Notes under the pieces: model-generated
What the model saw: only the letters and a program-made list of their open reading frames with translations
Database searches by the model: none
What the model was told of the DNA's origin: nothing
Assembly: GCF_017916275.1 (NCBI RefSeq)
Contig: NZ_JAFMST010000007.1
Coordinates: 124,001 to 188,000, forward strand
Origin: Rubellimicrobium arenae
Lineage (GTDB): Bacteria > Pseudomonadota > Alphaproteobacteria > Rhodobacterales > Rhodobacteraceae
Reading direction: 5' to 3'
Length of the DNA stretch: 64,000 nucleotides
Made by a program: the position numbers and the translations under genes
Part shown: positions 51,735 through 60,431 of the stretch, piece after piece
How the letters are laid out: each line of letters starts with the position of its first letter
Numbering within the stretch: the stretch's first letter is position 1

Positions 51735-51760
51735 CCTGTCCGTCCGGGGCGCGCGGGACC

Positions 51761-52327
51761 TCAGTCCTGGGCGCGGCTCACGTAGGAGTTGTCCTCGGTG
51801 TTGATGATGATCCGCGTGCCCACGCCGATATGCGGCGGCACCATCACGCGGATCCCGTTCCCGGTCATCGCCGGCTTGTAGGACGAGGAGGCCGTCTGGC
51901 CCTTCACCACGGGCTCGGTCTCGGTGATCTCGACGGTGATCTTCTGGGGATACTCGATCCCCACGGCCGCGCCCTCGTAGGTCTTGAGGAACACGCGCAT
52001 CCCTTCCTGCAGATAGACCTTGTCGTCGCCGATCAGGTCGGCGCCCACGGTCACCTGCTCGTAGGATTCGGGCTGCATGAAGTGGAAGCCCTCGCCATCC
52101 TCGTAAAGGAAGTCGTACTCCCGCTCGTCGACGTTCACGCGCTCGACCTGCTCGACCGTGCGCCAGCGCTCGGACACCTTCACGCCGTCCGACAGACGGC
52201 GGAGGTCGGCGGAGGTGGTCGGCGTGCCCTTGCCGGGGTGGAAGTTCGAGACCGTCATCACGGCATAAAGCTTGCCGTCGATCTCGAGAACGTTGCCCTT
52301 GCGGAGCGAGGAAGCGATGACTTTCAC
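51761..52327 (-). CDS. efp: Elongation factor P
   Basis: Translation factor of 188 residues that relieves ribosome stalling at polyproline stretches. The KOW-like first domain carries NFHPGKGTP, with Lys33 at the position modified by EpmA in other bacteria. The C-terminal signature [23 protein letters not shown] is complete. The start is the GTG at 52325-52327, with AAGGATC six bases upstream; the frame extends to 52384 without further conserved sequence. It is divergent from epmA, the gene for its own modifying enzyme, and is followed by a good terminator. Confidence 0.97.
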   Translation of the reverse strand: MKVIASSLRKGNVLEIDGKLYAVMTVSNFHPGKGTPTTSADLRRLSDGVKVSERWRTVEQVERVNVDEREYDFLYEDGEGFHFMQPESYEQVTVGADLIGDDKVYLQEGMRVFLKTYEGAAVGIEYPQKITVEITETEPVVKGQTASSSYKPAMTGNGIRVMVPPHIGVGTRIIINTEDNSYVSRAQD

Positions 52328-52467
52328 GGTGTGATCCTTGGGTATCGATGGGTCGGCCCCGCGCGGGAGCCAGGATTCCCGCAAGAGAATCGTCGGAACC
52401 CCAGCATCCGGGACGCATCGCGTGGCCCCCTAGCGCATCCCGCCCGAATCCGCCAGAGGATGCCCGC

Positions 52468-53502
52468 ATGACCGACCCCTGGTGGACCCCATCGCGGCAC
52501 GACACGCGCCGCCCCCTCCTCCTCGCCCGGAACCGGCTCCAGGCGCGGCTCCGCGGCTGGTTCCTCGACCAGGACTTCCTCGAGACCGACCCGTCCGCGC
52601 TCCAGGCGAGCCCCGGGAACGAGGCGCATCTCCATGCCTTCGCCACCCAGGCCATCGGCAACGACGGACAGCCCCGCACCCTGTACCTGCACACGAGCCC
52701 CGAGTTCGCGCTCAAGAAGCTGCTCGCGGCGGGCGAACGGCGGCTCTTCGGCTTTGCCCATGTCTGGCGCAACCGGGAGCGCGGGCCCCTGCACCACCCC
52801 GAGTTCACCATGCTCGAATGGTATCGGGTGGGGGAGCCCTACGAGGTGCTGATGAGGGACTGCGCCGCGATCCTCGGCATGGCCGCCGAGGCGGCGGGCG
52901 CTTCCGTCCTGAGGTTCCGCGACCGCGCCTGCGATCCCTTCGCCGAGCCCGAGCGCCTGTCCGTCGCCGAAGCCTTCGGGCGTCACGCGGGCCTCGACCT
53001 CCTTGCCACGATCCGTCTCGACGGCTCGACCGACGCCGGGGCCCTGCGCGCGCAGGCCCACGCCGCCGGGCAGCCCACCTCGCCGGACGACACCTGGTCC
53101 GACATCCTGTCCAAGGTGCTGACGACCCGCGTGGAGCCCCATCTGGGCCATGGCCGTCCCACGATCCTCGACCGCTATCCCTCGGCCGAGGCCGCGCTGG
53201 CCCGCAAGGCCCCCGACGACCCCCGCGTGGCCGAGCGGTTCGAGCTTTACGCCTGCGGGGTGGAGCTGGCGAACGGGTTCGGGGAGCTCACGGACCCGGC
53301 CGAGCAGCGCCGCCGCTTCGAGGCCGAGATGGCCGAAAAGGCCCGCGTCTATGGCGAGACCTACCCGCTCGACGAGGACTTCCTCGCCGCGCTCGCCCAT
53401 ATGCCGCCCGCCTCCGGCATCGCGCTGGGTTTCGACCGGCTGGTCATGCTCGCGACCGGCGCGCCCCGCATCGACGAGGTGATCTGGGCGCCCGTGCCCT
53501 GA
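52468..53502 (+). CDS. epmA: Elongation factor P--(R)-beta-lysine ligase
   Basis: Lysyl-tRNA-synthetase-like enzyme (GenX/PoxA/YjeA) of 344 residues that attaches beta-lysine to the conserved Lys of EF-P. It has only the class II catalytic core: motif 2 in FAHVWRNRERGPLHHPEFTM and motif 3 in GIALGFDRLVML. The tRNA anticodon-binding domain of true lysyl-tRNA synthetases is missing, as expected. The ATG at 52468 has AGAGGA eight bases upstream. It lies divergent from efp across 140 bp. EpmB, which makes beta-lysine, is not in the window. Confidence 0.93.
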   Translation: MTDPWWTPSRHDTRRPLLLARNRLQARLRGWFLDQDFLETDPSALQASPGNEAHLHAFATQAIGNDGQPRTLYLHTSPEFALKKLLAAGERRLFGFAHVWRNRERGPLHHPEFTMLEWYRVGEPYEVLMRDCAAILGMAAEAAGASVLRFRDRACDPFAEPERLSVAEAFGRHAGLDLLATIRLDGSTDAGALRAQAHAAGQPTSPDDTWSDILSKVLTTRVEPHLGHGRPTILDRYPSAEAALARKAPDDPRVAERFELYACGVELANGFGELTDPAEQRRRFEAEMAEKARVYGETYPLDEDFLAALAHMPPASGIALGFDRLVMLATGAPRIDEVIWAPVP

Positions 53503-53521
53503 CCGGAGGGGCGCAGGCATG

Positions 53522-53545
53522 AAAAAGCCCCGCTCGCGCGGGGCT
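53522..53545 (-). terminator. Rho-independent terminator of the second VPLPA-CTERM gene
   Basis: AGCCCCGC / GCGGGGCT, an eight-pair stem around TCGC. On the minus strand it is followed by TTTTT (the AAAAA at 53522-53526). It lies about 70 bases beyond the stop of the leftward gene and also sits close behind epmA. Confidence 0.85.
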
Positions 53546-53612
53546 GAGGGCGGACCGGTCACCCGGCCCGGAACCGGGCCGCGGCACGAGGCCACGACCC
53601 TTGTCGTTCCGC

Positions 53613-54215
53613 TCAGGCGGCCTTGCGACGGCGGCGCAGCCCGGCGAGGCCGACAAGCCCGGTCACCAGAAGCCCGGCGCTCGCTGGCACCGGCACGGCG
53701 GCCACGGGATCGATCACTTTGTAATCCTCAGGGGCGGGAGTGGTCGCACCGAAAGTGAACTCGGTCCGCGGACGCGTACCGGTGCCGGTGGTTGCGCCGT
53801 AAACAACCCTGACGAGCGTTTCTTGGCCAGATTCAAGGTTGAAACTGACGCCTGCTTCCGCCGTGGTTTTGTCGCGTGCCTTGGTGTCAAGGATCTTCAA
53901 ATTGCCAACGAAGACCTGCAGGCCTCCTTGGAAGAAGGCAGAGACTTCCTTGACCGTAAAGCCGATCCCGACGCTGCGCGCCACATTGCCGGTGTTGGTG
54001 AACACCCATTGAAAGGATCCGCCGCTGTCGGCGGGGTTGAACATGGCGCCGAAATCCCAGCTGTCGTACGGGCCCGCAACGTCGGCGACGTTGTCACCTG
54101 CGACGTCGCCGTAGCCGATGGTGTTGTATGGATTTATCACCAATGCGCTGGCCGCCAGCGGCGTCAGAGCGAGCGCGGCGGCAAGCCCCGCGGCGCGAAG
54201 TATATTCGTAAACAT
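53613..54215 (-). CDS. VPLPA-CTERM sorting domain-containing protein
   Basis: Secreted protein of 200 residues. A signal peptide covers about 1-24 (ILRAAGLAAALALTPLAASA). The C-terminal sorting signal is at 174-200: VPVPASAG, a hydrophobic segment and RRRRK. The middle is beta-rich (FQWVFTNTGNVARSVGIGFTV) with no known domain. It resembles the protein at 2117-2800 only in its two end signals. The ATG at 54215 has GGAAGGGAAG upstream and gives the complete signal peptide. Base composition is less GC-rich than in the neighbours, as in the other VPLPA-CTERM gene. The exosortase that would process it is not in the window. Confidence 0.84.
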   Translation of the reverse strand: MFTNILRAAGLAAALALTPLAASALVINPYNTIGYGDVAGDNVADVAGPYDSWDFGAMFNPADSGGSFQWVFTNTGNVARSVGIGFTVKEVSAFFQGGLQVFVGNLKILDTKARDKTTAEAGVSFNLESGQETLVRVVYGATTGTGTRPRTEFTFGATTPAPEDYKVIDPVAAVPVPASAGLLVTGLVGLAGLRRRRKAA

Positions 54216-54829
54216 GGGCTTCCCTTCCCGGAATGAATTGTTGGTCTTGCTCCAGCCCAAACCCAACCAAGCCGGACGGGAGGGCTGGCTAAGTTCCTCG
54301 CTGCGGGATGTTCACGGCGAATTTATGGCGCATTGTTGTCAAATCCGACGATCTGCTTGCACGGTTCCAGCACACCGGAAATTCTGATACATCCCGGCAG
54401 CTTACCTGACCTGTCCCTTTGTACAGGTCCCCCCGATTAGCCCCATGCGCCCCCTTCAGGGACCTGCCGATCTCGCCCGACTGCCGCTTTGTTGGGCCGA
54501 TTCGACCGACGCCTCTGGCCAGTGGCTTGCCGTGTCCCGACCCTGCTTCGACCCTCTCGGGTGAGCCAGGACAATGAAGCCCCGTCAGGGACGCGACCGG
54601 CGATCCGAGGCCGCCTCCTCGGGCTGATCGCGAGACACGGGGCCGTTCGCCGCGCTGATCGCCGCCTCCCCCTCGGTCCCGGTGCCCCGGACAGGTTCCA
54701 CCTCACGACCACCGCCAAAGGCCCCGGGCGCGCACGATAGGCTGCCTGCGGGCCCCGCGCGGTGCGTGCGCCGCTGGACCCCAGGGCCCTCTTCCCCTAA
54801 AGACCCTGCGATCCCAGGGAGAAGACCCG
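54216..54829. other. Intergenic region upstream of ileS, no gene recognised
   Basis: About 610 bp between the leftward VPLPA-CTERM gene and ileS. Short open frames (for example 54437-54718 minus and 54489-54740 plus) have Arg/Pro-rich translations without motifs. The part at about 54290-54420 is A/T-richer and is a likely promoter area. No T-box, tRNA or strong hairpin was found. Confidence 0.5.
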
Positions 54830-57790
54830 ATGTCCCCCGATACCGTGACCGACACGCCCGCCCCGGACTACAAGTCCACGCTGAACCTGCCCGAGACCGC
54901 GTTCCCCATGCGCGCCGGGCTGCCCGAGCGCGAGCCGCAATGGCTCGCCCGCTGGGCCCGGATCGGCATCTACGAGCGGCTGCGGAGCACGGCGGCGAAC
55001 CGGACCCCGTTCATCCTCCATGACGGGCCTCCTTATGCCAACGGCAACCTCCATATCGGCCACGGGCTGAACAAGGTCCTCAAGGACATGGTGGTCCGGT
55101 CCCAGCAGATGATGGGCCGCGACTCGCGCTACATCCCCGGCTGGGACTGCCACGGCCTCCCCATCGAGTGGAAGATCGAGGAGCAGTACCGCGCCAAGGG
55201 CCTGAACAAGGACGACGTGGACGTGGTCGCCTTCCGTCAGGAATGCCGGAAGTTCGCGGAGCATTGGGTGGACGTCCAGCGCGAGGAGTTCAAGCGCCTC
55301 GGCATCACCGGCAACTGGGCCGACCCCTACCTCACGATGGATTTCCACGCCGAGGCGGTGATCGCCGGCGAGTTCCAGACGTTCCTGATGAACGGCAGCC
55401 TCTACCAAGGCTCCAAGCCCGTCATGTGGAGCCCCGTCGAAAAGACCGCCCTGGCCGAGGCCGAGGTGGAATACCACGACACGACCAGCCACCAGATCTG
55501 GGTGCGGTTCCCCGTCGCCTCGGCCCGTGAGCTGGCCGGCGGCGTCTGCCTCGACGCGACGCTCCTGGCGGCCTCGGTGGTGATCTGGACGACGACCCCC
55601 TGGACCATCCCGCAGAACCGCGCGGTGGCCTTCGGGCCGTCCATCGCCTACGGTCTGTATCAGGTCACCCGCCCCGCGACCGACGAGAAGCCCGCTTCCA
55701 CCGAGACGGTGATCCTGGCCGACGCCCTCGCCGCCTCCGTTTTCGCGCAGGCCAAGCTGGCCGAAGGCGACGTCCAGCGTCTCCGCGACGTCTCGGCCGA
55801 GGAGCTTCAGGCCCTGACCCTCGCGCACCCCTTCCGGGGCCTCGACGGCGCGAACGGCGAATGGGACTACGACGTCCCCATGCTCCCCGGCGATCACGTC
55901 ACCGAGGACGCGGGCACCGGCTTCGTCCACACCGCGCCGTCCCACGGCGACGACGACTACCAGTTGGGCCTCCGGTTCGGCCTGCCCATGACCTACAACG
56001 TGCTGGAGGATGGGTCCTACCGCCCCGACCTGCCGCTCTTTGGCGGGCAGCACATCATCACGCCTGAGGGCAAGGAAGGCCCCGCCAATGTCAGCGTCAT
56101 CAAGGCGCTCGCGGCCTCAGGCAGCCTTTTCGCCAAGGGCAAGCTCAAGCACAGCTACCCGCATTCCTGGCGTTCCAAGGCGCCGCTGATCTATCGCAAC
56201 ACGCCCCAGTGGTTCGCGGCGATCGACAAGCCGCTGGACGACGGCAAGGGCCAGTACGGCGACACGATCCGCCAGCGGGCGCTGACCTCCATCGAGGAGC
56301 TGGTGACCTTCACCCCCATCTCGGGCCGCAACCGCCTCCATTCCATGATGGAGGCCCGCCCCGACTGGGTGCTGTCGCGGCAGCGCGCCTGGGGCGTGCC
56401 GCTCACCTGCTTCGTCAAGCGCGGCGCCAAGCCGACCGACCCGGACTTCCTCCTCCGCCACGAGGAGGTGAACGCCCGCATCGTCGCCGCCTTTGACTCC
56501 GAGGGCGCCGACGCCTGGTACAAGGACGGCGCCAAGGAGCGGTTCCTGTCCGGCCTCGTGGACCCCGAGGCCTACGAGCAGGTCTTCGACATCCTCGACG
56601 TGTGGTTCGACTCCGGCTCCACCCACGCCTTCGTGCTGCGCGACCGCGCGGACGGGAGCGAGGACGGCCTCGCCGACCTCTACCTCGAAGGCACCGACCA
56701 GCACCGCGGCTGGTTCCACTCCTCCCTGCTCCAGGCCTGCGGGACCATCGGCCGCGCGCCCTACCGGGGCGTGCTGACCCATGGCTTCACGCTCGACGAG
56801 AAGGGCATGAAGATGTCCAAGTCGCTGGGCAACACGGTCGCGCCGCAGCAGATCGTCAAGGACTACGGTGCGGACATCCTGCGCCTCTGGGTCGCGCAGA
56901 CCGACTTCACCGTGGACCAGCGCATCGGGCCCGAGATCCTCAAGGGCACGGCGGACAGCTACCGCCGCCTGCGCAACACCATGCGGTTCCTGCTGGGCTC
57001 CTTGGGCGACGTCACCGCCGCCGACCACGTCGAGCCCGCGCAGATGCCCGAGCTGGAGCGCTGGGTCCTCCATCGCCTCGCCGAGCTGGATGAGGTCGTC
57101 CGCACCGGATACGCCGCCTACGACTTCCAGGGCGTGTTCCAGGCGCTGTTCAACTTCGCCACCGTGGACCTGTCGGCCTTCTACTTCGACATCCGCAAGG
57201 ACACGCTCTACTGCGATGGCGACACGCCCCGGCGCCGGGCCGCGCGGACGGTGCTGGTCCACCTGTTCGACCGCCTGACGACCTGGCTCGCCCCCATCCT
57301 GGCCTTCACCATGGAAGAGGTCTGGCTGGAGCGTCATCCGGGCGAGGACTCCTCGGTCCACCTTCAGGACTTCCCGGCGACGCCGGCCGACTGGCGCGAC
57401 GACGCGCTGGCCGCCAAGTGGCAGTCCATCCGCGCCGCCCGCCGCGTCGTCACCGGCGCGCTGGAAAAGCAGCGGACCGCCAAGGTCATCGGGGCCTCGC
57501 TCGAGGCGGCGCCGACGGTCTTCGTGCCCGAGGCGCTGGCCCAGGCGTTGCAGGATGTGGCCTTCGACGACCTGTCCATCACCTCGGGCATCAGCGTCAC
57601 GACCGACCCCGCGCCCGCCGACGCCTTCCGCCTGCCGGACGTGGCGGACGTGGCCGTGGTCTTCGCCCTGGCCGAGGGCGAGAAGTGCCAGCGCTGCTGG
57701 AAGATCCTGCCGGACGTGGGCACCCATGCCCATGCCTGCACCTGCGCCCGCTGCGACGAGGCCCTGACCGAGCTGGCCTTCCCGGCCTGA
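54830..57790 (+). CDS. ileS: Isoleucyl-tRNA synthetase
   Basis: Class I aminoacyl-tRNA synthetase of 986 residues. The HIGH motif is at 75-78 (NLHIGHGLNK) and KMSKS at 661-665. The editing domain lies between them (WTTTPWTIPQNRAVAF, and GTGFVHTAPSHGDDDY near 365-380). The C-terminal zinc finger has CQRC and CTCARC. The arrangement is that of the bacterial housekeeping enzyme. It is followed seven bases later by an EamA transporter gene, probably co-transcribed. A long non-coding leader precedes it. Confidence 0.98.
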   Translation: MSPDTVTDTPAPDYKSTLNLPETAFPMRAGLPEREPQWLARWARIGIYERLRSTAANRTPFILHDGPPYANGNLHIGHGLNKVLKDMVVRSQQMMGRDSRYIPGWDCHGLPIEWKIEEQYRAKGLNKDDVDVVAFRQECRKFAEHWVDVQREEFKRLGITGNWADPYLTMDFHAEAVIAGEFQTFLMNGSLYQGSKPVMWSPVEKTALAEAEVEYHDTTSHQIWVRFPVASARELAGGVCLDATLLAASVVIWTTTPWTIPQNRAVAFGPSIAYGLYQVTRPATDEKPASTETVILADALAASVFAQAKLAEGDVQRLRDVSAEELQALTLAHPFRGLDGANGEWDYDVPMLPGDHVTEDAGTGFVHTAPSHGDDDYQLGLRFGLPMTYNVLEDGSYRPDLPLFGGQHIITPEGKEGPANVSVIKALAASGSLFAKGKLKHSYPHSWRSKAPLIYRNTPQWFAAIDKPLDDGKGQYGDTIRQRALTSIEELVTFTPISGRNRLHSMMEARPDWVLSRQRAWGVPLTCFVKRGAKPTDPDFLLRHEEVNARIVAAFDSEGADAWYKDGAKERFLSGLVDPEAYEQVFDILDVWFDSGSTHAFVLRDRADGSEDGLADLYLEGTDQHRGWFHSSLLQACGTIGRAPYRGVLTHGFTLDEKGMKMSKSLGNTVAPQQIVKDYGADILRLWVAQTDFTVDQRIGPEILKGTADSYRRLRNTMRFLLGSLGDVTAADHVEPAQMPELERWVLHRLAELDEVVRTGYAAYDFQGVFQALFNFATVDLSAFYFDIRKDTLYCDGDTPRRRAARTVLVHLFDRLTTWLAPILAFTMEEVWLERHPGEDSSVHLQDFPATPADWRDDALAAKWQSIRAARRVVTGALEKQRTAKVIGASLEAAPTVFVPEALAQALQDVAFDDLSITSGISVTTDPAPADAFRLPDVADVAVVFALAEGEKCQRCWKILPDVGTHAHACTCARCDEALTELAFPA

Positions 57791-57797
57791 CGCGCCC

Positions 57798-58634
57798 ATG
57801 ACCACGGGCCTCATGGCGGCGGTCCTGTTCGCCGCCTTCCTTCACGCGTCCTGGAACGCCGTCGTGAAGGTGGGGACCTCCAAGATCGGGGCCATGCTGA
57901 TCGTCAGCGTGGCCGAGATCGTCCTTGGCCTCCTCGTCGTGCTTGTCCGCCCGGCGATCGACCCGGGCGCCTGGCCCTGGGTCATCGCGGCCTCCTGCAC
58001 GCATCTGTTCTACAAGTCGTTCCTGACCTTCGCCTATGAACGGGGCGACCTCAGCCGCGTTTATCCCCTTGCCCGGGGCGCGGCCCCGATGGCGGTGGCG
58101 CTGGTCGGCGCGGCGACGCTGCCCGACGCGGTGACGGCGCACGAATACGCCGGGATCTTCGTGCTGGGCCTCGGCATCCTTCTCATGGCCCGCGGGGTCT
58201 TCACCTCGCGCGAGGATCGCAAGCTCCTGCCCTTCGCCCTGGGCTCGGCCGCGGCGACGGCCACCTACACCCTGATCGACGGGATGGGCGCGCGCATCTC
58301 GGGCGAGCCGGTGGGCTATGTCGGCTGGATCTTCGTGGGCGGCGGGGCGCTGTTCTCGGCGGCCATGCTGATCTGGAAGGGGGTCGGCGTCGTGCCGCGG
58401 CGCCCGCGCGACTGGGCGCTGGGCACGGCGGGCTCGGTGGCCTCCTACGGGGCCTACGGGGTGTCCATCTGGGCCATGACCATCGCCCCCATCGCGGTCG
58501 TCGCGGCGCTGCGCGAAACCTCGATCCTGTTCGCCGTCCTGATCGGCTGGCTCGCGTTCGGGGAGCGGATGGACCGCGCCAAGGGGCTTGCGGTCGGACT
58601 GATCGTGACGGGCGTGGTGCTGACGCGCCTTTAG
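57798..58634 (+). CDS. EamA family transporter
   Basis: Inner-membrane DMT-superfamily protein of 278 residues with about ten spans in two EamA repeats (first repeat near 5-130, second near 145-278). Characteristic segments are FLHASWNAVVK at the start and ALRETSILFAVLIGWLAFGE in the second repeat. The start follows the ileS stop by seven bases. The stop TAG overlaps the opposing pcs stop by four bases (TTAG). The substrate is not known. Confidence 0.92.
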   Translation: MTTGLMAAVLFAAFLHASWNAVVKVGTSKIGAMLIVSVAEIVLGLLVVLVRPAIDPGAWPWVIAASCTHLFYKSFLTFAYERGDLSRVYPLARGAAPMAVALVGAATLPDAVTAHEYAGIFVLGLGILLMARGVFTSREDRKLLPFALGSAAATATYTLIDGMGARISGEPVGYVGWIFVGGGALFSAAMLIWKGVGVVPRRPRDWALGTAGSVASYGAYGVSIWAMTIAPIAVVAALRETSILFAVLIGWLAFGERMDRAKGLAVGLIVTGVVLTRL

Positions 58635-59326
58635 CCTTCCTTGCCGTAGACCAGCTGCTGCATCGCGCCCGCGCCCAGGAGATAGAAGGACGTGATGGTC
58701 AGGCCCCACTGCGCCCAGCTTTCCGGGTGGAAGTCCACCCAGGCCGCCCATCCCGCGAAGATCACCCACAGCAGCGCCAAGGGCAGGGTCACCGCCCGCC
58801 ACCGCTCGGTCCGGACGGGGTGGACGAACTTGACCGGCAGGAACATCGCCACGGCGAGGATCGTCACCAGGACGACGATAATCCAGAAATCGGGCTTCCA
58901 GGCGAACAGGGCCAGGACCACCATGTTCCAGCAGCCCGGAAAGCCCGAGAAGCTGTTGTCCTTGGTCTTCATCCGCGTGTCGGAAAAGTACAGCGCCGAG
59001 GTGAAGGTGATGACGATGATGCCGAACCAGCCCGTCCAGCCGTCCATCAGCCCCGACCGGAACAGTGCGTAGGCCGGCACGAAGACATAGGTCAGGTAGT
59101 CGATCACGAGGTCCATGAGCACCCCGTCGAAGACCGGGGCGTTCCGCTTCACGTCGTACCTGCGCGCCAGCGGCCCGTCGATCCCGTCCACGAACAGCGC
59201 CACGAGGAGCCAGAGGAACATCATGTTCCAATCCTCCTGCACCGCCTCGAGCATGGCGAGGATGGCCCAGACGGCCCCAGTGGCTGTCAGGAGGTGGACG
59301 GCGAGGGCTTTCTGCGCGAGCGTCAT
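58631..59326 (-). CDS. pcs: Phosphatidylcholine synthase
   Basis: Integral membrane CDP-alcohol phosphotransferase of 231 residues that condenses CDP-diacylglycerol with choline to give phosphatidylcholine. The catalytic motif begins DGIDGPLARR near 48-57 and continues with a twelve-residue gap to GVLMDLVID. This is the modified DG-x2-AR-x12-G-x3-D-x3-D signature of Pcs, rather than the x8 form of PgsA or PssA. About seven membrane spans are visible. The ATG at 59326 fits the family N-terminus; the frame runs open to 59401. The enzyme is common in Rhizobiales and Rhodobacterales. Confidence 0.92.
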   Translation of the reverse strand: MTLAQKALAVHLLTATGAVWAILAMLEAVQEDWNMMFLWLLVALFVDGIDGPLARRYDVKRNAPVFDGVLMDLVIDYLTYVFVPAYALFRSGLMDGWTGWFGIIVITFTSALYFSDTRMKTKDNSFSGFPGCWNMVVLALFAWKPDFWIIVVLVTILAVAMFLPVKFVHPVRTERWRAVTLPLALLWVIFAGWAAWVDFHPESWAQWGLTITSFYLLGAGAMQQLVYGKEG

Positions 59327-59546
59327 CCCCTGCTTGTTGCCCAAACTCGGTCGGGGCGCAACCGGCTCGGAACCGGGAGGGACGCTGCGTCCTGCTGCCA
59401 CGTCAGGGCGAAGGCGGGCCCATGGAGGACGGCCCTGCGGATCTCCTGCGCCACCCCGAGGCGGCGCGCGCCTGCTCGACGGGCGACGGCCGGCTCAGGC
59501 GGCTGATCCGGTTGCCGACGCTGGGGCTAACGGCTAGGCCCCCGTC

Positions 59547-60332
59547 ATGGCCCGTTATGCGCTCAGGATCGAATATCTCGGCACGCCCTTCGCCGGCTGG
59601 CAGCGGCAGGCCCAGCATCCATCCGTGCAGGGAGCGCTCGAGGCGGCGCTCCTCCGGCTCGATCCCGGGCCGCACAACGTGGCGGCGGCGGGCCGGACGG
59701 ATGCCGGGGTCCATGCCTGGGGACAGGTCGCCCATTGCGACATGCGGCGCGACTGGGACCCGTTCCGGCTGTCCGAGGCGCTGAACCACCACCTCCGGCC
59801 GCACCCGGTCGCGGTGACGGCCTGCGCCCGGGTGGCGGACGACTGGCACGCGCGGTTCTCGGCCCGCGAGCGGGGTTACCTTTACCGGATCGTGCAGCGC
59901 CGCGCGCCGCTGGCCCTTTCGGCCGGGCGGGGCTGGCGGGTCGCACGACCGCTCGACCCGGGGGCCATGGCCGAGGGGGCGGCGCATCTCCTGGGGCGCC
60001 ACGACTTCACCACCTTCCGGTCGGCCATGTGCCAGGCCGACAACCCGGTCCGGACCCTGGACGAGCTGTCCGTGGCGCAACTCGAGGGTCCCGAGGGCGT
60101 CGAGATCCACGTCAGGGCCCGGGCGCGGAGCTTCCTGCACAACCAGGTCCGGTCCATGGTGGGCAGCCTCGAACGCGTCGGCGCGGGCGCCTGGCCGCCC
60201 CGCCGCATGGCCGAGGCCCTGGCCGCCCGCGATCGCGCCGCCTGCGGGCCCGTGGCGCCGCCCGACGGGCTCCACTTCACGCATGTCGTCTATGCGGCGG
60301 ACCCGTTCGGTTCCGGCCCGGCGGAAATATGA
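59547..60332 (+). CDS. truA: tRNA pseudouridine(38-40) synthase TruA
   Basis: Pseudouridine synthase of 261 residues that modifies the anticodon stem-loop at positions 38-40. The catalytic Asp is at about 52 in [16 protein letters not shown] and the C-terminal [11 protein letters not shown] loop are present. The ATG at 59547 gives the normal start ([18 protein letters not shown]). It stands alone between pcs, which is transcribed away from it, and tamA. Confidence 0.97.
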   Translation: MARYALRIEYLGTPFAGWQRQAQHPSVQGALEAALLRLDPGPHNVAAAGRTDAGVHAWGQVAHCDMRRDWDPFRLSEALNHHLRPHPVAVTACARVADDWHARFSARERGYLYRIVQRRAPLALSAGRGWRVARPLDPGAMAEGAAHLLGRHDFTTFRSAMCQADNPVRTLDELSVAQLEGPEGVEIHVRARARSFLHNQVRSMVGSLERVGAGAWPPRRMAEALAARDRAACGPVAPPDGLHFTHVVYAADPFGSGPAEI

Positions 60333-60431
60333 GCCCGGCGTGGCCGGACCGCCCATCTGGCTTTCCGCGCCCGGACACCTACGCTTAAGCTCCGAAGGCG
60401 CACTGCCCCGCGCTGGTTCCTGCGAGGTCCG

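Larger units (their letters stand above)
51412..51760. other. Convergent intergenic region, no gene
   Basis: About 350 bp between the ends of the capsule gene and efp. It holds two hairpins (51420-51441 and 51711-51734). The remaining sequence shows no open frame with recognisable features or a ribosome-binding site. Confidence 0.5.

Noticed and set aside
54216-54829. T-box or other leader element for ileS.
   Set aside because: No T-box sequence, specifier stem or terminator was visible, and T-boxes are not expected in alphaproteobacteria.
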